The notes: generated by a model not told the origin, from the sequence alone. Numbered from the stretch's first letter, positions 51,908 to 61,951 are shown. The stretch: DNA of 64,000 bases from Chryseobacterium sp. OSA05B (GCF_019970065.1 NZ_JAHXYH010000001.1:620001-684000); one strand, 5' to 3'. Program-made: numbers and translations.

Positions 51908-53437
51908 TTAAAAGAAACCTAATTTATTTTTGTTGTAGGAGATCAGCATATTTTTAGTCTGACGGTAATGGTCAAGCATCATTTTGTGATTTTCTCTACC
52001 GATTCCCGACTGCTTATATCCTCCGAAAGGAGCTCCTGCCGGATACGAATGGTACTGATTCACCCAAACTCTTCCCGCCTGAATCTGACGCGGAACATTG
52101 TACAACTGGTGGGCATCTCTTGTCCAGACTCCGGCACCAAGTCCGTAGATGGTATCATTGGCGATTTTTACAGCTTCTTCCTCATCTTTGAAAGTCGTGA
52201 ATGCCAATACAGGTCCGAAGATCTCTTCCTGGAAAATTCTCATTCTGTTATTACCTTTGAAAATAGTCGGCTGAATATAGAATCCGTCCTCAAGGTTTTC
52301 CCCTACATTGTTGATGTCTCCGCCTACAAGAACCTCTGCTCCTTCTTCTTTTCCAAGCTGGATGTAGGAAAGGATTTTATCTTTCTGGATCTGGGAAGCC
52401 TGAGCACCCATCATCACGGTCTTATCCAATGGATTTCCTACTTTGATGGCTTTTACTCTTTCGATTACTTTTTCAATGAAGGCATCTGCAATATCTTCCT
52501 GAACCAACAGTCTTGAAGGACACGTACAAATTTCTCCCTGATTAAGGGCAAAAAGTACAGCCCCTTCAATTGCTTTATCCAGGAATGCATCATCTGCATC
52601 CATTACTGAGCTGAAGAAAACGTTTGGAGATTTTCCACCCAGCTCAAGGGTTACCGGAATGATGTTTTCTGTAGCGTACTGCATGACAAGACGTCCTGTA
52701 GCTGTAGAACCTGTGAATGCGGCCTTTGATACTTTAGGATTAGTTACCAAAGCTCTTCCCAGTTCTGCTCCGAAGCCATTAACGATATTAATAACACCAG
52801 CAGGTAACAGATCTCCGATGATCTCCATTAAAACCATAATAGAAACCGGCGTACTTTCTGCAGGTTTCAGTACTACGCAATTTCCTGCCGCTAAAGCCGG
52901 AGCCAGCTTCCATACTGCCATTAAGATCGGGAAATTCCAAGGGATGATCTGCGCGATTACACCCAGTGGTTCGTGAACGATCAGGGAAACGGTATCTTTA
53001 TCAAGTTCGTTGTGAGAACCTTCTTCCGCACGTACTACAGAAGCAAAGTATCTGAAATGGTCTATGGCAAGAGGTAAATCGGCAGCTAATGTTTCTCTTA
53101 CAGCCTTTCCGTTATCGATGGTTTCAACGATGGCAAGGTGCTCAAGATTTTGCTCTATCCTGTCTGCAATTTTATTCAGTATGATGCTTCTTTCTGTAGA
53201 AGACGTATTTTTCCAGGTTTGGAATGCTTTGTCTGCAGCATTGACTGCCAATTCCAAATCTTCTTTGGATGAATGGGCTACCTGGGTGAAATTTTTCCCG
53301 TTAACCGGTGAAACTACATTGAAATACTGTCCGTTAACCGGAGGTGTAAATTTACCGTCAATATAATTATCATATTTGTTTTTGAATTCAGGCCACTGGA
53401 ATGCGGTCTCTGATTTCGGTTCTGTAATTGTGCTCAT
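51908..53437 (-). CDS. Aldehyde dehydrogenase (AldB/ExaC type)
   Basis: The product is 509 residues, NAD-dependent. Catalytic Cys is in NQGEICTCPSR (about residue 305) and the general base Glu in TLELGGKSPNVFF (about 268-272). The cofactor-binding IIPWNFPILMAVWKLAPALA and GSTATGRLVM are present. The Gly-Glu-Ile-Cys-Thr-Cys motif is typical of AldB/ExaC/AcoD enzymes for acetaldehyde and other short aldehydes. It faces the AraC regulator divergently and leads the module with alcohol dehydrogenase and DUF779. Confidence 0.92.
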   Translation of the reverse strand: MSTITEPKSETAFQWPEFKNKYDNYIDGKFTPPVNGQYFNVVSPVNGKNFTQVAHSSKEDLELAVNAADKAFQTWKNTSSTERSIILNKIADRIEQNLEHLAIVETIDNGKAVRETLAADLPLAIDHFRYFASVVRAEEGSHNELDKDTVSLIVHEPLGVIAQIIPWNFPILMAVWKLAPALAAGNCVVLKPAESTPVSIMVLMEIIGDLLPAGVINIVNGFGAELGRALVTNPKVSKAAFTGSTATGRLVMQYATENIIPVTLELGGKSPNVFFSSVMDADDAFLDKAIEGAVLFALNQGEICTCPSRLLVQEDIADAFIEKVIERVKAIKVGNPLDKTVMMGAQASQIQKDKILSYIQLGKEEGAEVLVGGDINNVGENLEDGFYIQPTIFKGNNRMRIFQEEIFGPVLAFTTFKDEEEAVKIANDTIYGLGAGVWTRDAHQLYNVPRQIQAGRVWVNQYHSYPAGAPFGGYKQSGIGRENHKMMLDHYRQTKNMLISYNKNKLGFF

Positions 53438-53580
53438 ATTAATGTAATTTTAATTTTTTCGTAATGCCAATTTACATTTACCCATGAAAAACGGATAGCA
53501 CAATCGTATAAAAAAACATCACAATAGTGCAGATGTTCAATTTTATAGTTTTATTAACAACAGTGTAGGGCTAAAATTTA

Positions 53581-53588
53581 TATATTTG
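53581..53588 (+). promoter_or_regulatory. Probable -7 box of the AraC regulator
   Basis: TATATTTG matches TAnnTTTG, 29 bases before the regulator's ATG. No good -33 TTG is seen at the right distance. In the same 180-base gap the ALDH start and its promoter point the other way. Confidence 0.4.
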
Positions 53589-53617
53589 AGTGATTGGGTT
53601 TTACAAAATGTTTAGAA

Positions 53618-54544
53618 ATGAATAACGATAATAAATTTTTATTGAATACTCCTGAATTGAAGAAGGAGAGCCAATTATTGAACCTTGTTGAAAACCAGAC
53701 AAAATTCAATCTAAACAACTGTGAGTTCAGCATATACGAAACTCATAAAGCCGCTTTCGGTGTCAAACTTCACTTTGAAAATATTGCGTTCACGGCTATG
53801 CTGAGAGGCAAAAAACACATGAAACTGGATAATAAAACGAATTATTTTGATTATTTTCCTGGTGAAAGTGTTCTGGTAGCACCCGGTGAAACTATGGTCA
53901 TCGATTTTCCTGAAGCAGATGAGGCTCCTACCCAATGTATTTCTTTAAGCCTTAATCCTGAATTTATAGAGGATTCTCTTAATTATTTAAATTACACCCT
54001 TCCTAAAGTGGACGAAACTTCACAATGGAATATCCAGTTGGATGAATTTTTTCTCTTTAATAATCAGTCCTTAACTTCTGCAACCAACAACATTATGAGA
54101 ATTGCTATGGATGATAATTCCCAAAAGGATATCATGGCAGATTTCGCTTTAAAAGAACTCCTGATCAGGCTTATGCAAACCCAGGCAAGAAGTATGGTGG
54201 AAAAGAATATTGCTAAGAATAAATCCAGAATAGGTTTTGCGGTAGATTATATCAGAAAGAACCTTCATCAGAAATTGTCTATTGACAGTATGGCAAAACT
54301 AGCTTACGTCAGCAAGTCTAATTTCTTTAAAATGTTCAAAGACGAATTGGGAACTTCCCCTAATGATTTTATCCTGCAGGAAAGAATCAATAGGGCAAAA
54401 GAATTATTAGCAACGCAGAATAGTATTAAGGAAACTGCCTATCAAACTGGTTTTTCGGATACGAATTATTTTACGAGGGTGTTTAAGCAACTGGTGGGTG
54501 TGACTCCGAAGAGTTATCAGACAAGCGTCATTTTTTCTAAATAA
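53618..54544 (+). CDS. AraC-family regulator of the ALDH/ADH module
   Basis: The product is 308 residues from MNNDNKFLLNTPELKKE. The N-terminal sensing domain (FSIYETHKAAFGVKLHFENIAF, GESVLVAPGETMVIDF) resembles the AraC_N family often paired with aldehyde dehydrogenases. The C-terminal DNA-binding domain is complete (SIDSMAKLAYVSKSNFFKMFKDELGTSPNDF; ETAYQTGFSDTNYFTRVFKQLVGVTPKSY, in part). Divergent orientation from the aldehyde dehydrogenase supports regulation of that operon. A longer reading frame from 53594 is less likely. Confidence 0.87.
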   Translation: MNNDNKFLLNTPELKKESQLLNLVENQTKFNLNNCEFSIYETHKAAFGVKLHFENIAFTAMLRGKKHMKLDNKTNYFDYFPGESVLVAPGETMVIDFPEADEAPTQCISLSLNPEFIEDSLNYLNYTLPKVDETSQWNIQLDEFFLFNNQSLTSATNNIMRIAMDDNSQKDIMADFALKELLIRLMQTQARSMVEKNIAKNKSRIGFAVDYIRKNLHQKLSIDSMAKLAYVSKSNFFKMFKDELGTSPNDFILQERINRAKELLATQNSIKETAYQTGFSDTNYFTRVFKQLVGVTPKSYQTSVIFSK

Positions 54545-54562
54545 TCTCCTATAATAGAAAAC

Positions 54563-54590
54563 AAAAGCCCTGCTGTGCAGGGCTTTTATT
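54563..54590. terminator. Bidirectional terminator between AraC regulator and susD
   Basis: Perfect 11-bp stem (54563-54573 with 54577-54587, core agccctgc) with loop tgt and A/T runs on both sides; it serves the two convergent genes. Confidence 0.85.
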
Positions 54591-54606
54591 AATTTATTGA
54601 TATTTT

Positions 54607-56031
54607 TTAGTATCCGGGGAATTGTTTAATATTAGGATTACTTAAAATTTCTCCTAATGGGATAGGAAATGCTTTAAACTGATATTTAGATGAATTTAAT
54701 GCAACTCCAGTCTGCGAATTAGTAAATCCTATACCATTTCTTTTAAGATCACGATATCTGAAACCTTCTAAAAATAATTCAACATTCTTTTGAAACAAGA
54801 TCTCTTCCAGTAAATTCTGTCCTGTCCCTGTAAAAGTGTATCCCGGCACTCTGTACGTTGAAACATAAGCGTTAAGCTTAGCCAGAGCTGAAGTAGGATT
54901 TGTATAGTACAATGCTTCCAATTGATTGAATACAGCTTCAGATTCTCTCATTAAGATAACATCCGTCGCAGGAGTCTTATATTTAGCAACATCAACAGGT
55001 TTAGGATTGTCAGGAAAAGCAGATATTGCTGGTGAACCTACACTTGTTAAAGTAAACCAACTATTCTTTCTGACATCTGTATTGGGAAGCTTATTATAAA
55101 AAGCTCTAGTTGCAAAATTTTGTCTATACCTTCCTCCTGAATACCAAGTTGCTGTAATACCATCATTAGCTCCCGGAAGATCTTTATCATTAAACTCAAG
55201 CTTAAAAATAGTTTCACTTCCTCCTTCCACTGTAGCATCAAATATCGTTGGAGCCTGCGTAGCAGTGGCAATGTCTGAGAAATTACTGTTTAATATTTTC
55301 TGAGAATAAGTATCAGCTTGAGAATAATTCTTAATTGCTAAATAATATCTGCTAAACAACATATCTACAGCCGAATTGTTTATTTGTCTTTTATTGGTAT
55401 TCAAAATTTTTCCTTCTGCAGCCGTAAGATCAGATAGAATCTGATTATAAACCTGAGCAACTGTAGACCTTGAAAGTCTTGAATTTACATCCAAAACCAA
55501 AGGAAGTGGAACACCCATATCCTGATTTCCATTCCCCGAAATTTCAGAAAAATGAGTAATAAGATCGTAAAAAGCCATTGCTCTGATAGCATGTGCTTGT
55601 GCAAAAAGACTGCCTGGAGTTTCGGATGTAGTAATGTCATCCTGAATTTTTCCTTCATAGCTCAATACGAAGTTTGCATTGGCAATGATACTATACAGGC
55701 CAGTCCATAAGGTAACAAAACCTGTCTGCTGTGGTACATAATATGATAAATCAGTCTGACGGGTACCCGCAAATCTATTTGAGTTTCTTAAACTGACAAA
55801 ACTGTTATCTGCCAAAAGTTCATTCAGGGTAGGAATCATCGCTCCATAAGAATCCGTACTTTGTAGTGAATGATGTAATCCGAGGATGGCAACAGCAAGG
55901 TTTTTTTCATTGGTAATACCCTCTTTTAGTTCTACATCAACTTGTGGTTTTTCTTCTAAAAATTCATTACTGCAAGAAGTGGCTGAAACAATTATTAACA
56001 ATGATTTTATAATATATTTTATGTTTTTCAT
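54607..56031 (-). CDS. SusD/RagB-family outer-membrane lipoprotein
   Basis: The product is 474 residues with lipobox Cys20 in ISSATSC-type leader (IIVSATSC). The SusD-like helical/TPR core contains AHAIRAMAFYDLITHF (about 160-175), and the C-terminal ELFLEGFRYRDLKRNGI (about 440-456). It forms the surface lid of a TonB-dependent nutrient importer with the SusC-like protein encoded 16 bases upstream. Substrate class unknown: no glycoside hydrolase is adjacent. Confidence 0.92.
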   Translation of the reverse strand: MKNIKYIIKSLLIIVSATSCSNEFLEEKPQVDVELKEGITNEKNLAVAILGLHHSLQSTDSYGAMIPTLNELLADNSFVSLRNSNRFAGTRQTDLSYYVPQQTGFVTLWTGLYSIIANANFVLSYEGKIQDDITTSETPGSLFAQAHAIRAMAFYDLITHFSEISGNGNQDMGVPLPLVLDVNSRLSRSTVAQVYNQILSDLTAAEGKILNTNKRQINNSAVDMLFSRYYLAIKNYSQADTYSQKILNSNFSDIATATQAPTIFDATVEGGSETIFKLEFNDKDLPGANDGITATWYSGGRYRQNFATRAFYNKLPNTDVRKNSWFTLTSVGSPAISAFPDNPKPVDVAKYKTPATDVILMRESEAVFNQLEALYYTNPTSALAKLNAYVSTYRVPGYTFTGTGQNLLEEILFQKNVELFLEGFRYRDLKRNGIGFTNSQTGVALNSSKYQFKAFPIPLGEILSNPNIKQFPGY

Positions 56032-56047
56032 TTTTTTCTTAATTAAA

Positions 56048-58897
56048 TTAAAAATCTATACTAATTCCCAGCATGTACTGTCTAAGATTGGGTTGTGTTT
56101 GATCATAAACACCTAAATTAGAAGCAGTGTAGGTAAATGCATTTGAGTTGGATTCCGGATCGAAGTAAAGATTTTTATCAAATGCATAAGTGAACAAATT
56201 AACTCCTCTTGCATATACATAAATACCTTTAACCCTATCTATTTTTAAAACATCCTTTGTAAATCTGTATCCAAATTCAATATTTCTTAACCGGATATGG
56301 TCTCCATCAAACAAGTACCTTGTAGAAGCTGAATTGGCATTTTTGTTTCCACCGTACACATATTTTGGCTGAGAGGCGTTGGGATTATCAGGTGTCCATG
56401 AATCATGTAAAGCCGAGGATAATTGATTGAGATAGCCATACTGGCCACTGGAATCATAAACGAATGCCCATCTGTCAAATACTGAATAATTTCCCTGATA
56501 ATTAATCAGGAATGATAATTTAAAATTTTTATAGTTCAATTCATTATACCAACTTCCAATATGGGTAGGAAGTGCATGCTTACCGGTAAAAGAAAGTTTG
56601 GCTAAACCGGAATTATTGGTCGTAGCAGTTTTTGAATCATCAGTATACCATAAAGGATCTCCATTTTTGGGATCAACGCCTGCCCAGAGTCTTGTGTAAA
56701 ATTCAGTTGGATTATGACCTGGAAAAAAGGCTTTAAAACCTTCAATAGAAGTTGGATTAGCTTCTCCATTCAAGCTTTTAATTTTGCTGTCATTATAAGC
56801 ATAATTAAATCTCGTATTCCAATTGAGCCCCTCACTATTTCCAACTTTAAATCCTAGAGTAGCTTCCAGTCCTTTTGAATAAGAATCTGCGATATTTTTT
56901 GTGATAGATGTAAAACCGGTAGATGGAGGATTGGGTACACTAAAAATTTGATCCGTATTATTATTTTTATATACCTCTACAGTACCATATATTAAGCCGT
57001 TTTTACCAAATGTAAAATCTAAACCTATATTAGATTTATCAGATTTCTCCCAATATAAACCATCAATCGGAGCCACATTAGAAACGTATCCTGCGTTGGA
57101 AGAGATATAGGCAGCTCTGTAAGAATACTGATCATATTTTGCGTAGGGACCAACAGCCTGGTTCCCATTTTCGCCATAGCTGGCTCTAAGTTTTAAGCTT
57201 TTAAAAAAGCCGGGAAGAATATTGGCTTTACCAAAATCGAAGCTTAGTCCTGCCCCCCAAAAATTACCGTTATACCCTGTAAACCCGGAATAACCATCTC
57301 TTCTGAAAGACCCGGTAAATGTCAAAAATTTATTGAATGTATAGGAAGCTCTAGTCACATAGCCTACTAAACTTCTAAAATCAGCAGATCCTCCGGCTCC
57401 GGTTGGGTTCGCGCCCACATCAGCATATTTTAATCTTGTCCCGGCGGGAAATCCCTGTTTGGAAAGAGAATTATATTCCCGTTCAGTTCTTGTGGCTTCA
57501 AGACCGACCGAAATAGAGACATCATGTTTATCTGCAAAAACTTTGTTATAATGCACAAAATTATACCAGTTCCAAGTTAGATAATTATTGAATTGTCTTG
57601 CAAGATATCCGTTCCCGTTCGTATCACCGTCAAATGTTCCGTCTCCAAAATCAGGATTCCAGTAAACCAGTTCATTTCCTGATGTATAATCCAATCCAAA
57701 ATTAGAAGTGTATCTAAAATGAGGAAGAAACTGATAATCACTTCCAATACTTGTAATAACTTTATTAAAAGTACCTTTTTCTAAATTTTCATTCTGAATT
57801 CCAATAGGATTAAATTCTTCATTAATGTAATAAAGCTTAGTATTATAAGTTCCGTTTGCATTATAAAATGACTGGGTAGGTGATAGTAGTCTACCTGTAA
57901 ATACAGGGTTACTAAATGAAGAACCATCTGTTGCACCCGTCTGAACTGATCTTGATAAATTAACAGACATATTCATCTTTAATTTATCACTTGCTTTCCA
58001 ATCCGCCCTTAAAGCCGCATTATACCTGTCAAATTTAGAATCCCTGGAGACTCCTTCCTGCTGGAGATATCCTAATGATGCGAAAATCAAAAGATTTTCA
58101 ACTCCCCCACTGTAATTAAAATTATATCTGCTGAATGCAGGATTTGCTCTTCTTACCGCGCGATTCCAATCATAATCTGAAACACCATCCCAGTTATATT
58201 CGGATTTTGCTAAATTATAGCCGTTTTGAAGCGTAGAAGCTTGTCCGGCGTTAAATAAACTGAGTCCAAATAATTTTGTTGACTCCTCTGCATTAAGCAT
58301 TTTAAATTTTTCAAAAGCTACCTCACCTGATCCTATTTCACTGGTGAAATTAAGATCCGATCGTCCTTTTTTACCCGTTTTGGTAGTTATCACAATAACT
58401 CCATTTGCTCCTCTCGAACCGTAAACAGCAGTGGCTACCCCATCTTTTAATACTTCAATATTTTCAATATCTGCCGGATTAATTAGTGATAATGAGTTTT
58501 GTGACGTAAGCAGCCCTGAGACATCTCCTGAAGGAATAGGAACTCCATCTAAAATATACAAAGGATTATTCCCGGATGTTAATGAGCCAAGTCCTCTAAT
58601 CAGCGTAATACTATTTGCCCCTGGCTGCCCGCTACTTGCTGTGGACATCAACCCTGCAACCTGTCCTTGTAATGCATTTTCTATAGAAATTGCTGAAGGC
58701 CTAACGAGTTTATCTGCTCCGATCTTAACACTTGATCCCGTAACCTGTTCAGCGGTCTGTCTGAATCCATAAGATCCAGTCAATACCACCTCATCAATCT
58801 CTCCCCGAATGGTGTCATTCTTCGCTTTCTGCGCAGACACAGCATGTCCTATAAAGAACAAAACTCCTGCACTTAACACACGTAATTTTACATTCAT
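56048..58897 (-). CDS. SusC/RagA-family TonB-dependent outer-membrane transporter
   Basis: The product is 949 residues: signal peptide (1-22), a TonB-box-like EIDEVVLTGSYG, plug domain (PSAISIENALQGQVAGLM, then LIRGLGSLTSGNNPLYILDGVPI split) and a 22-strand barrel ending LRQYMLGISIDF with a C-terminal Phe. The usual SusC N-terminal carboxypeptidase-regulatory-like domain is missing, so the plug follows the leader directly; this short form occurs in flavobacteria. It is the first gene of a susC-susD operon. Confidence 0.92.
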   Translation of the reverse strand: MNVKLRVLSAGVLFFIGHAVSAQKAKNDTIRGEIDEVVLTGSYGFRQTAEQVTGSSVKIGADKLVRPSAISIENALQGQVAGLMSTASSGQPGANSITLIRGLGSLTSGNNPLYILDGVPIPSGDVSGLLTSQNSLSLINPADIENIEVLKDGVATAVYGSRGANGVIVITTKTGKKGRSDLNFTSEIGSGEVAFEKFKMLNAEESTKLFGLSLFNAGQASTLQNGYNLAKSEYNWDGVSDYDWNRAVRRANPAFSRYNFNYSGGVENLLIFASLGYLQQEGVSRDSKFDRYNAALRADWKASDKLKMNMSVNLSRSVQTGATDGSSFSNPVFTGRLLSPTQSFYNANGTYNTKLYYINEEFNPIGIQNENLEKGTFNKVITSIGSDYQFLPHFRYTSNFGLDYTSGNELVYWNPDFGDGTFDGDTNGNGYLARQFNNYLTWNWYNFVHYNKVFADKHDVSISVGLEATRTEREYNSLSKQGFPAGTRLKYADVGANPTGAGGSADFRSLVGYVTRASYTFNKFLTFTGSFRRDGYSGFTGYNGNFWGAGLSFDFGKANILPGFFKSLKLRASYGENGNQAVGPYAKYDQYSYRAAYISSNAGYVSNVAPIDGLYWEKSDKSNIGLDFTFGKNGLIYGTVEVYKNNNTDQIFSVPNPPSTGFTSITKNIADSYSKGLEATLGFKVGNSEGLNWNTRFNYAYNDSKIKSLNGEANPTSIEGFKAFFPGHNPTEFYTRLWAGVDPKNGDPLWYTDDSKTATTNNSGLAKLSFTGKHALPTHIGSWYNELNYKNFKLSFLINYQGNYSVFDRWAFVYDSSGQYGYLNQLSSALHDSWTPDNPNASQPKYVYGGNKNANSASTRYLFDGDHIRLRNIEFGYRFTKDVLKIDRVKGIYVYARGVNLFTYAFDKNLYFDPESNSNAFTYTASNLGVYDQTQPNLRQYMLGISIDF

Positions 58898-59425
58898 GTT
58901 TTTAATTTTAGCATTTAGAAAGCAAATATGTTAATAAAGCTTAACAATGTCAAAATTTAAAATACTGAAATACAAATAGATACGGCGTATTAATTTAATT
59001 AAAAGACAAGTAAAAGGAGTTTTTTAAAAAGTATTTGCATTGAAAAAATAAAAAATAATCTAAGAAAAGCAATTAGATAGAAATTTTAACCCGTGAAAAA
59101 AAAATCATCACAATTAAACAAAATCTACAAAATGATAAATAATATAAATGATTAATGAATTGATTAACAAATAAAATAAAGATTCGGTTTTAGCAATTCG
59201 TAAACAAAATCAAGCTTTACCCTATAATTTCCTCAAAAAATAAACAATAAAACACTAAAAAAGAAAAACCGTCTCTAATAAAAAGTACTTTTTTATGATT
59301 AATTAAGAATAAAATAACAATAAGTTCAATAATTTAATGGACGTATTTTGCATAAAAAGGACTTTTAATATAATCAGACTTGGTACAAAAGGAAGATTGT
59401 TTTAAATTTATTTGTAAATACATCT
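58898..59425. other. Long AT-rich regulatory gap with no gene
   Basis: Between the divergent SusC and esterase genes I see no ORF or RNA. The sequence is exceptionally AT-rich and stop-dense. It contains the susC promoter (58923-58953) and, near 59375-59415, weak candidate boxes for the esterase. Confidence 0.55.
58923..58953 (-). promoter_or_regulatory. Promoter of the susC-susD operon
   Basis: On the minus strand TTG (58953-58951) and CATATTTG (58930-58923) are spaced by exactly 20 bases, one mismatch from TAnnTTTG, about 25 bases upstream of the susC ATG. Confidence 0.6.
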
Positions 59426-60364
59426 ATGAGAACCTTCATTATCCTAGTCATTGTATTATTAACAGGAAGCAGATATACAGCCCAGCTTCAGGAAAATAAG
59501 TTTCAGATTTCAAAAAAACTGGAACAAATCCCTTTGTATACAAACCAAATGCCTGACAGACCCGGACCACTAGGAGCGGAAGTAATAACCGCCAAAGGCT
59601 CTGTAACAAACATCTCAACACCAAGATTGATTGTTCACCGTCCTGCAAAACCTAACGGAACCGCTATTTTAGTGATCAGCGGCGGCGGATACGCTCATAT
59701 TGAAATTGGTAAGGAAAGCACCCCCACAGCCAACTGGCTTCAATCTGAAGGTGTAACTGCCTTCGAACTTATCTACAGACTGCCTTCAGAAAACTGGAAA
59801 AGCACCAATGTACCCTTTGAAGATGCTCAACGGGCCATGCGTATCATCAGAAGCCTTGCAGAAAAGTATAAGATTGATGCCAATAAGATAGGAATACTTG
59901 GGTTTTCTGCAGGAGGACATTTAGCTGGATTTATCTCAGCTCAACCAGATAAAAAGCTCTACAGTCCTTTTGATGAGATAGATTCTTTATCTGCAAGACC
60001 CAATTTTACAGGACTAATCTATCCTGTAATTTCTATGCTTCCTCCCAATAATAAGACCCATGCAAGGAAAAGTATTTTGGGAACAAATCCTTCTGTTCCA
60101 GAAGAAGCTGCATTTTCAGTAGAAAAACTTGTAAATTCCAATATGCCCGTTACTTTTTTGGCGCAGGCAATTGATGATCCTATTTCTTCTGTTGATAATA
60201 GTTTGCTGCTATATTCTGCTCTAAAGAAGGTGAATGTAAAAGCTGAAATGCATCTTTTTCCAACCGGTGGTCACGGCTGGGGATTAGGTAAAAAAGGAAG
60301 TCCTGTAGCTGTCTGGCCGGAACTTTTTAAAACCTGGATGAAGAATAATGGTTTGTGGAAATAG
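59426..60364 (+). CDS. Exported acetyl-esterase-like alpha/beta hydrolase
   Basis: The product is 312 residues with a signal peptide (MRTFIILVIVLLTGSRYTAQ). The hydrolase core has VISGGGYAHIEIGKEST (oxyanion SGGGY), nucleophile elbow ILGFSAGGHLAGFIS (Ser about 155), Asp in AQAIDDPISSV and His in FPTGGHGWGLG (about 280). This combination matches the Axe/acetylxylan-esterase-like group found in polysaccharide loci. It diverges from susC, so it may deacetylate an oligosaccharide or metabolise the SusCD substrate (inference). Confidence 0.8.
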   Translation: MRTFIILVIVLLTGSRYTAQLQENKFQISKKLEQIPLYTNQMPDRPGPLGAEVITAKGSVTNISTPRLIVHRPAKPNGTAILVISGGGYAHIEIGKESTPTANWLQSEGVTAFELIYRLPSENWKSTNVPFEDAQRAMRIIRSLAEKYKIDANKIGILGFSAGGHLAGFISAQPDKKLYSPFDEIDSLSARPNFTGLIYPVISMLPPNNKTHARKSILGTNPSVPEEAAFSVEKLVNSNMPVTFLAQAIDDPISSVDNSLLLYSALKKVNVKAEMHLFPTGGHGWGLGKKGSPVAVWPELFKTWMKNNGLWK

Positions 60365-60533
60365 ACATGTAAGGAAGTTGAAAGCTGGAATTGGGAAGTT
60401 ATTATATTCCTACCCAGATCTATCGTCCAGTTTTATTAATTTTTTTTTAAATGAATAACCAACATTAACTTCCAACTTCCCTCCTCCAGCTTCCATCCAG
60501 ATAAACATTAATTATTGATCCTGCTGATATATC

Positions 60534-61862
60534 TTAATCCTGATAACGATAATATCTCGCTCCTTTCAAAACAGGGTTTTCCGATTCTACCGATACTAAG
60601 CCAAAACCTTTGTATTGGCTGTTGACAGACTGGTCAAGCCGCTTTCTATGTAATTTTTCGTAGGTTTCAAAATCAATTGCTGTTCTGTTTTTTAAATGTT
60701 CAAACACCTTCCATTTTGAAACGGCTGTTTTCCAGTTTTCAGATATTTTACCGGCAAAAACCTTAGATTTTGATCCGCTTCCATAGCCCAAAAAGCCAAT
60801 TTCTCTCCCGGTCAATTCTTCACCTTCATCATAAGAAACCTGAATAGCAGACAATAATGCCATAAAAATTGAAGCCGTATACATATTCCCTATTTCCGAA
60901 GAGGCTCTTTGTGATCGTTCTATTTTTTCATTAATAAAATTCAGGTAGTCTTCAGATTTTGCAACCGCTTTCTGCTCCTCAGACGTTTGATAAGGAAGTC
61001 CGTTTTCCATACTGTATATCTCCGTAAAAACTCTTTTGCCATGAAAGGCATATGGAAGGTGGAAGATAAGATACCTCCAGTCCTCATAAGGCTTTTCTAT
61101 CCCTGAAATTTCTTTATAATGCTGATAAGCTTCCCTGATTCTATCCTGATAACACTGGTTTGAATACTGTCCGTCAAAAACGGGTTCATCCGTAAAGATT
61201 TCGATCTTGTCCGGAAAAGCATCCGGTGCTGCATTTAAATCTTCCTTGCTATATGATCTTCTCGGTTTGAAAAAATCAAAAACACTTTCGGTAGCAACGC
61301 CCCAGTTGTTTTCAATTTCAAGCAGATCCGGTTTTGATGAAACCAGTAGTGCTACTGCTCCTCCACCCTGCGTATATTCGCCGGAAGAAGCCAGTTCATA
61401 TTTAGCATAATCGCTGGCAATGACCACGGCTTTTTTGTCCGGATTTACTCTTACAAAATCAAGAGAATTGTGAAGCGCATCCACCGCTCCGATGCAGGCA
61501 AAAGTCATATCCACAACATCACAGTTCCTGAAACATCTTTCACCAAACTCCTTTTCCAGCACTTGCTCTACCATCTGCATTGCATAAGAAGCGGTAGGTT
61601 TCGCGGCATCCAGCGCGCTTTCCGTTCCCAGATAAATTCTTGCGATATCTTTCGGATTGAGATGATGGTCTTTGATCAGTTTTAATAAAGCCTCTGCTGC
61701 CAATGTAGCTGCATCTTCATGAACATCCGGGAAACCCATTTTATGCAATCCCAGTCCTTTTTCCAGTTTTGCGGGTTCAATTCCCCTTTTCTCCGCCAGG
61801 TCTTTGATCTCTAAGTACAAAGACGGCACATAATAGCCCGCAGCCTCAATTCCAAAAGTCAT
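60534..61862 (-). CDS. Hydroxymethylglutaryl-CoA synthase
   Basis: The enzyme is 442 residues and condenses acetyl-CoA with acetoacetyl-CoA, the second step of the mevalonate pathway. The thiolase-like core has catalytic Cys123 in MTFACIGAVDAL, Glu81 in GTESALDA and a His in LPYAFHGKRVF. The GSGSKSKVF near the C-terminus completes the active site. Members in Bacteroidota support mevalonate-based isoprenoid synthesis. It diverges from nothing visible; a short region separates it from the M1 peptidase gene. Confidence 0.88.
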   Translation of the reverse strand: MTFGIEAAGYYVPSLYLEIKDLAEKRGIEPAKLEKGLGLHKMGFPDVHEDAATLAAEALLKLIKDHHLNPKDIARIYLGTESALDAAKPTASYAMQMVEQVLEKEFGERCFRNCDVVDMTFACIGAVDALHNSLDFVRVNPDKKAVVIASDYAKYELASSGEYTQGGGAVALLVSSKPDLLEIENNWGVATESVFDFFKPRRSYSKEDLNAAPDAFPDKIEIFTDEPVFDGQYSNQCYQDRIREAYQHYKEISGIEKPYEDWRYLIFHLPYAFHGKRVFTEIYSMENGLPYQTSEEQKAVAKSEDYLNFINEKIERSQRASSEIGNMYTASIFMALLSAIQVSYDEGEELTGREIGFLGYGSGSKSKVFAGKISENWKTAVSKWKVFEHLKNRTAIDFETYEKLHRKRLDQSVNSQYKGFGLVSVESENPVLKGARYYRYQD

Positions 61863-61951
61863 TCTATTCTAAATTTTTATACGAATTTATAAAATGATGT
61901 TTGAATATGCCTCCCATTTATTATCCTAATTTCGTTTTTAAAAATAAAAAT

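Noticed and set aside
51968..52516. Plus-strand ORF of 182 codons inside the aldehyde dehydrogenase gene
   Set aside because: Shadow of a complete enzyme; Ser/Phe-rich, no family.
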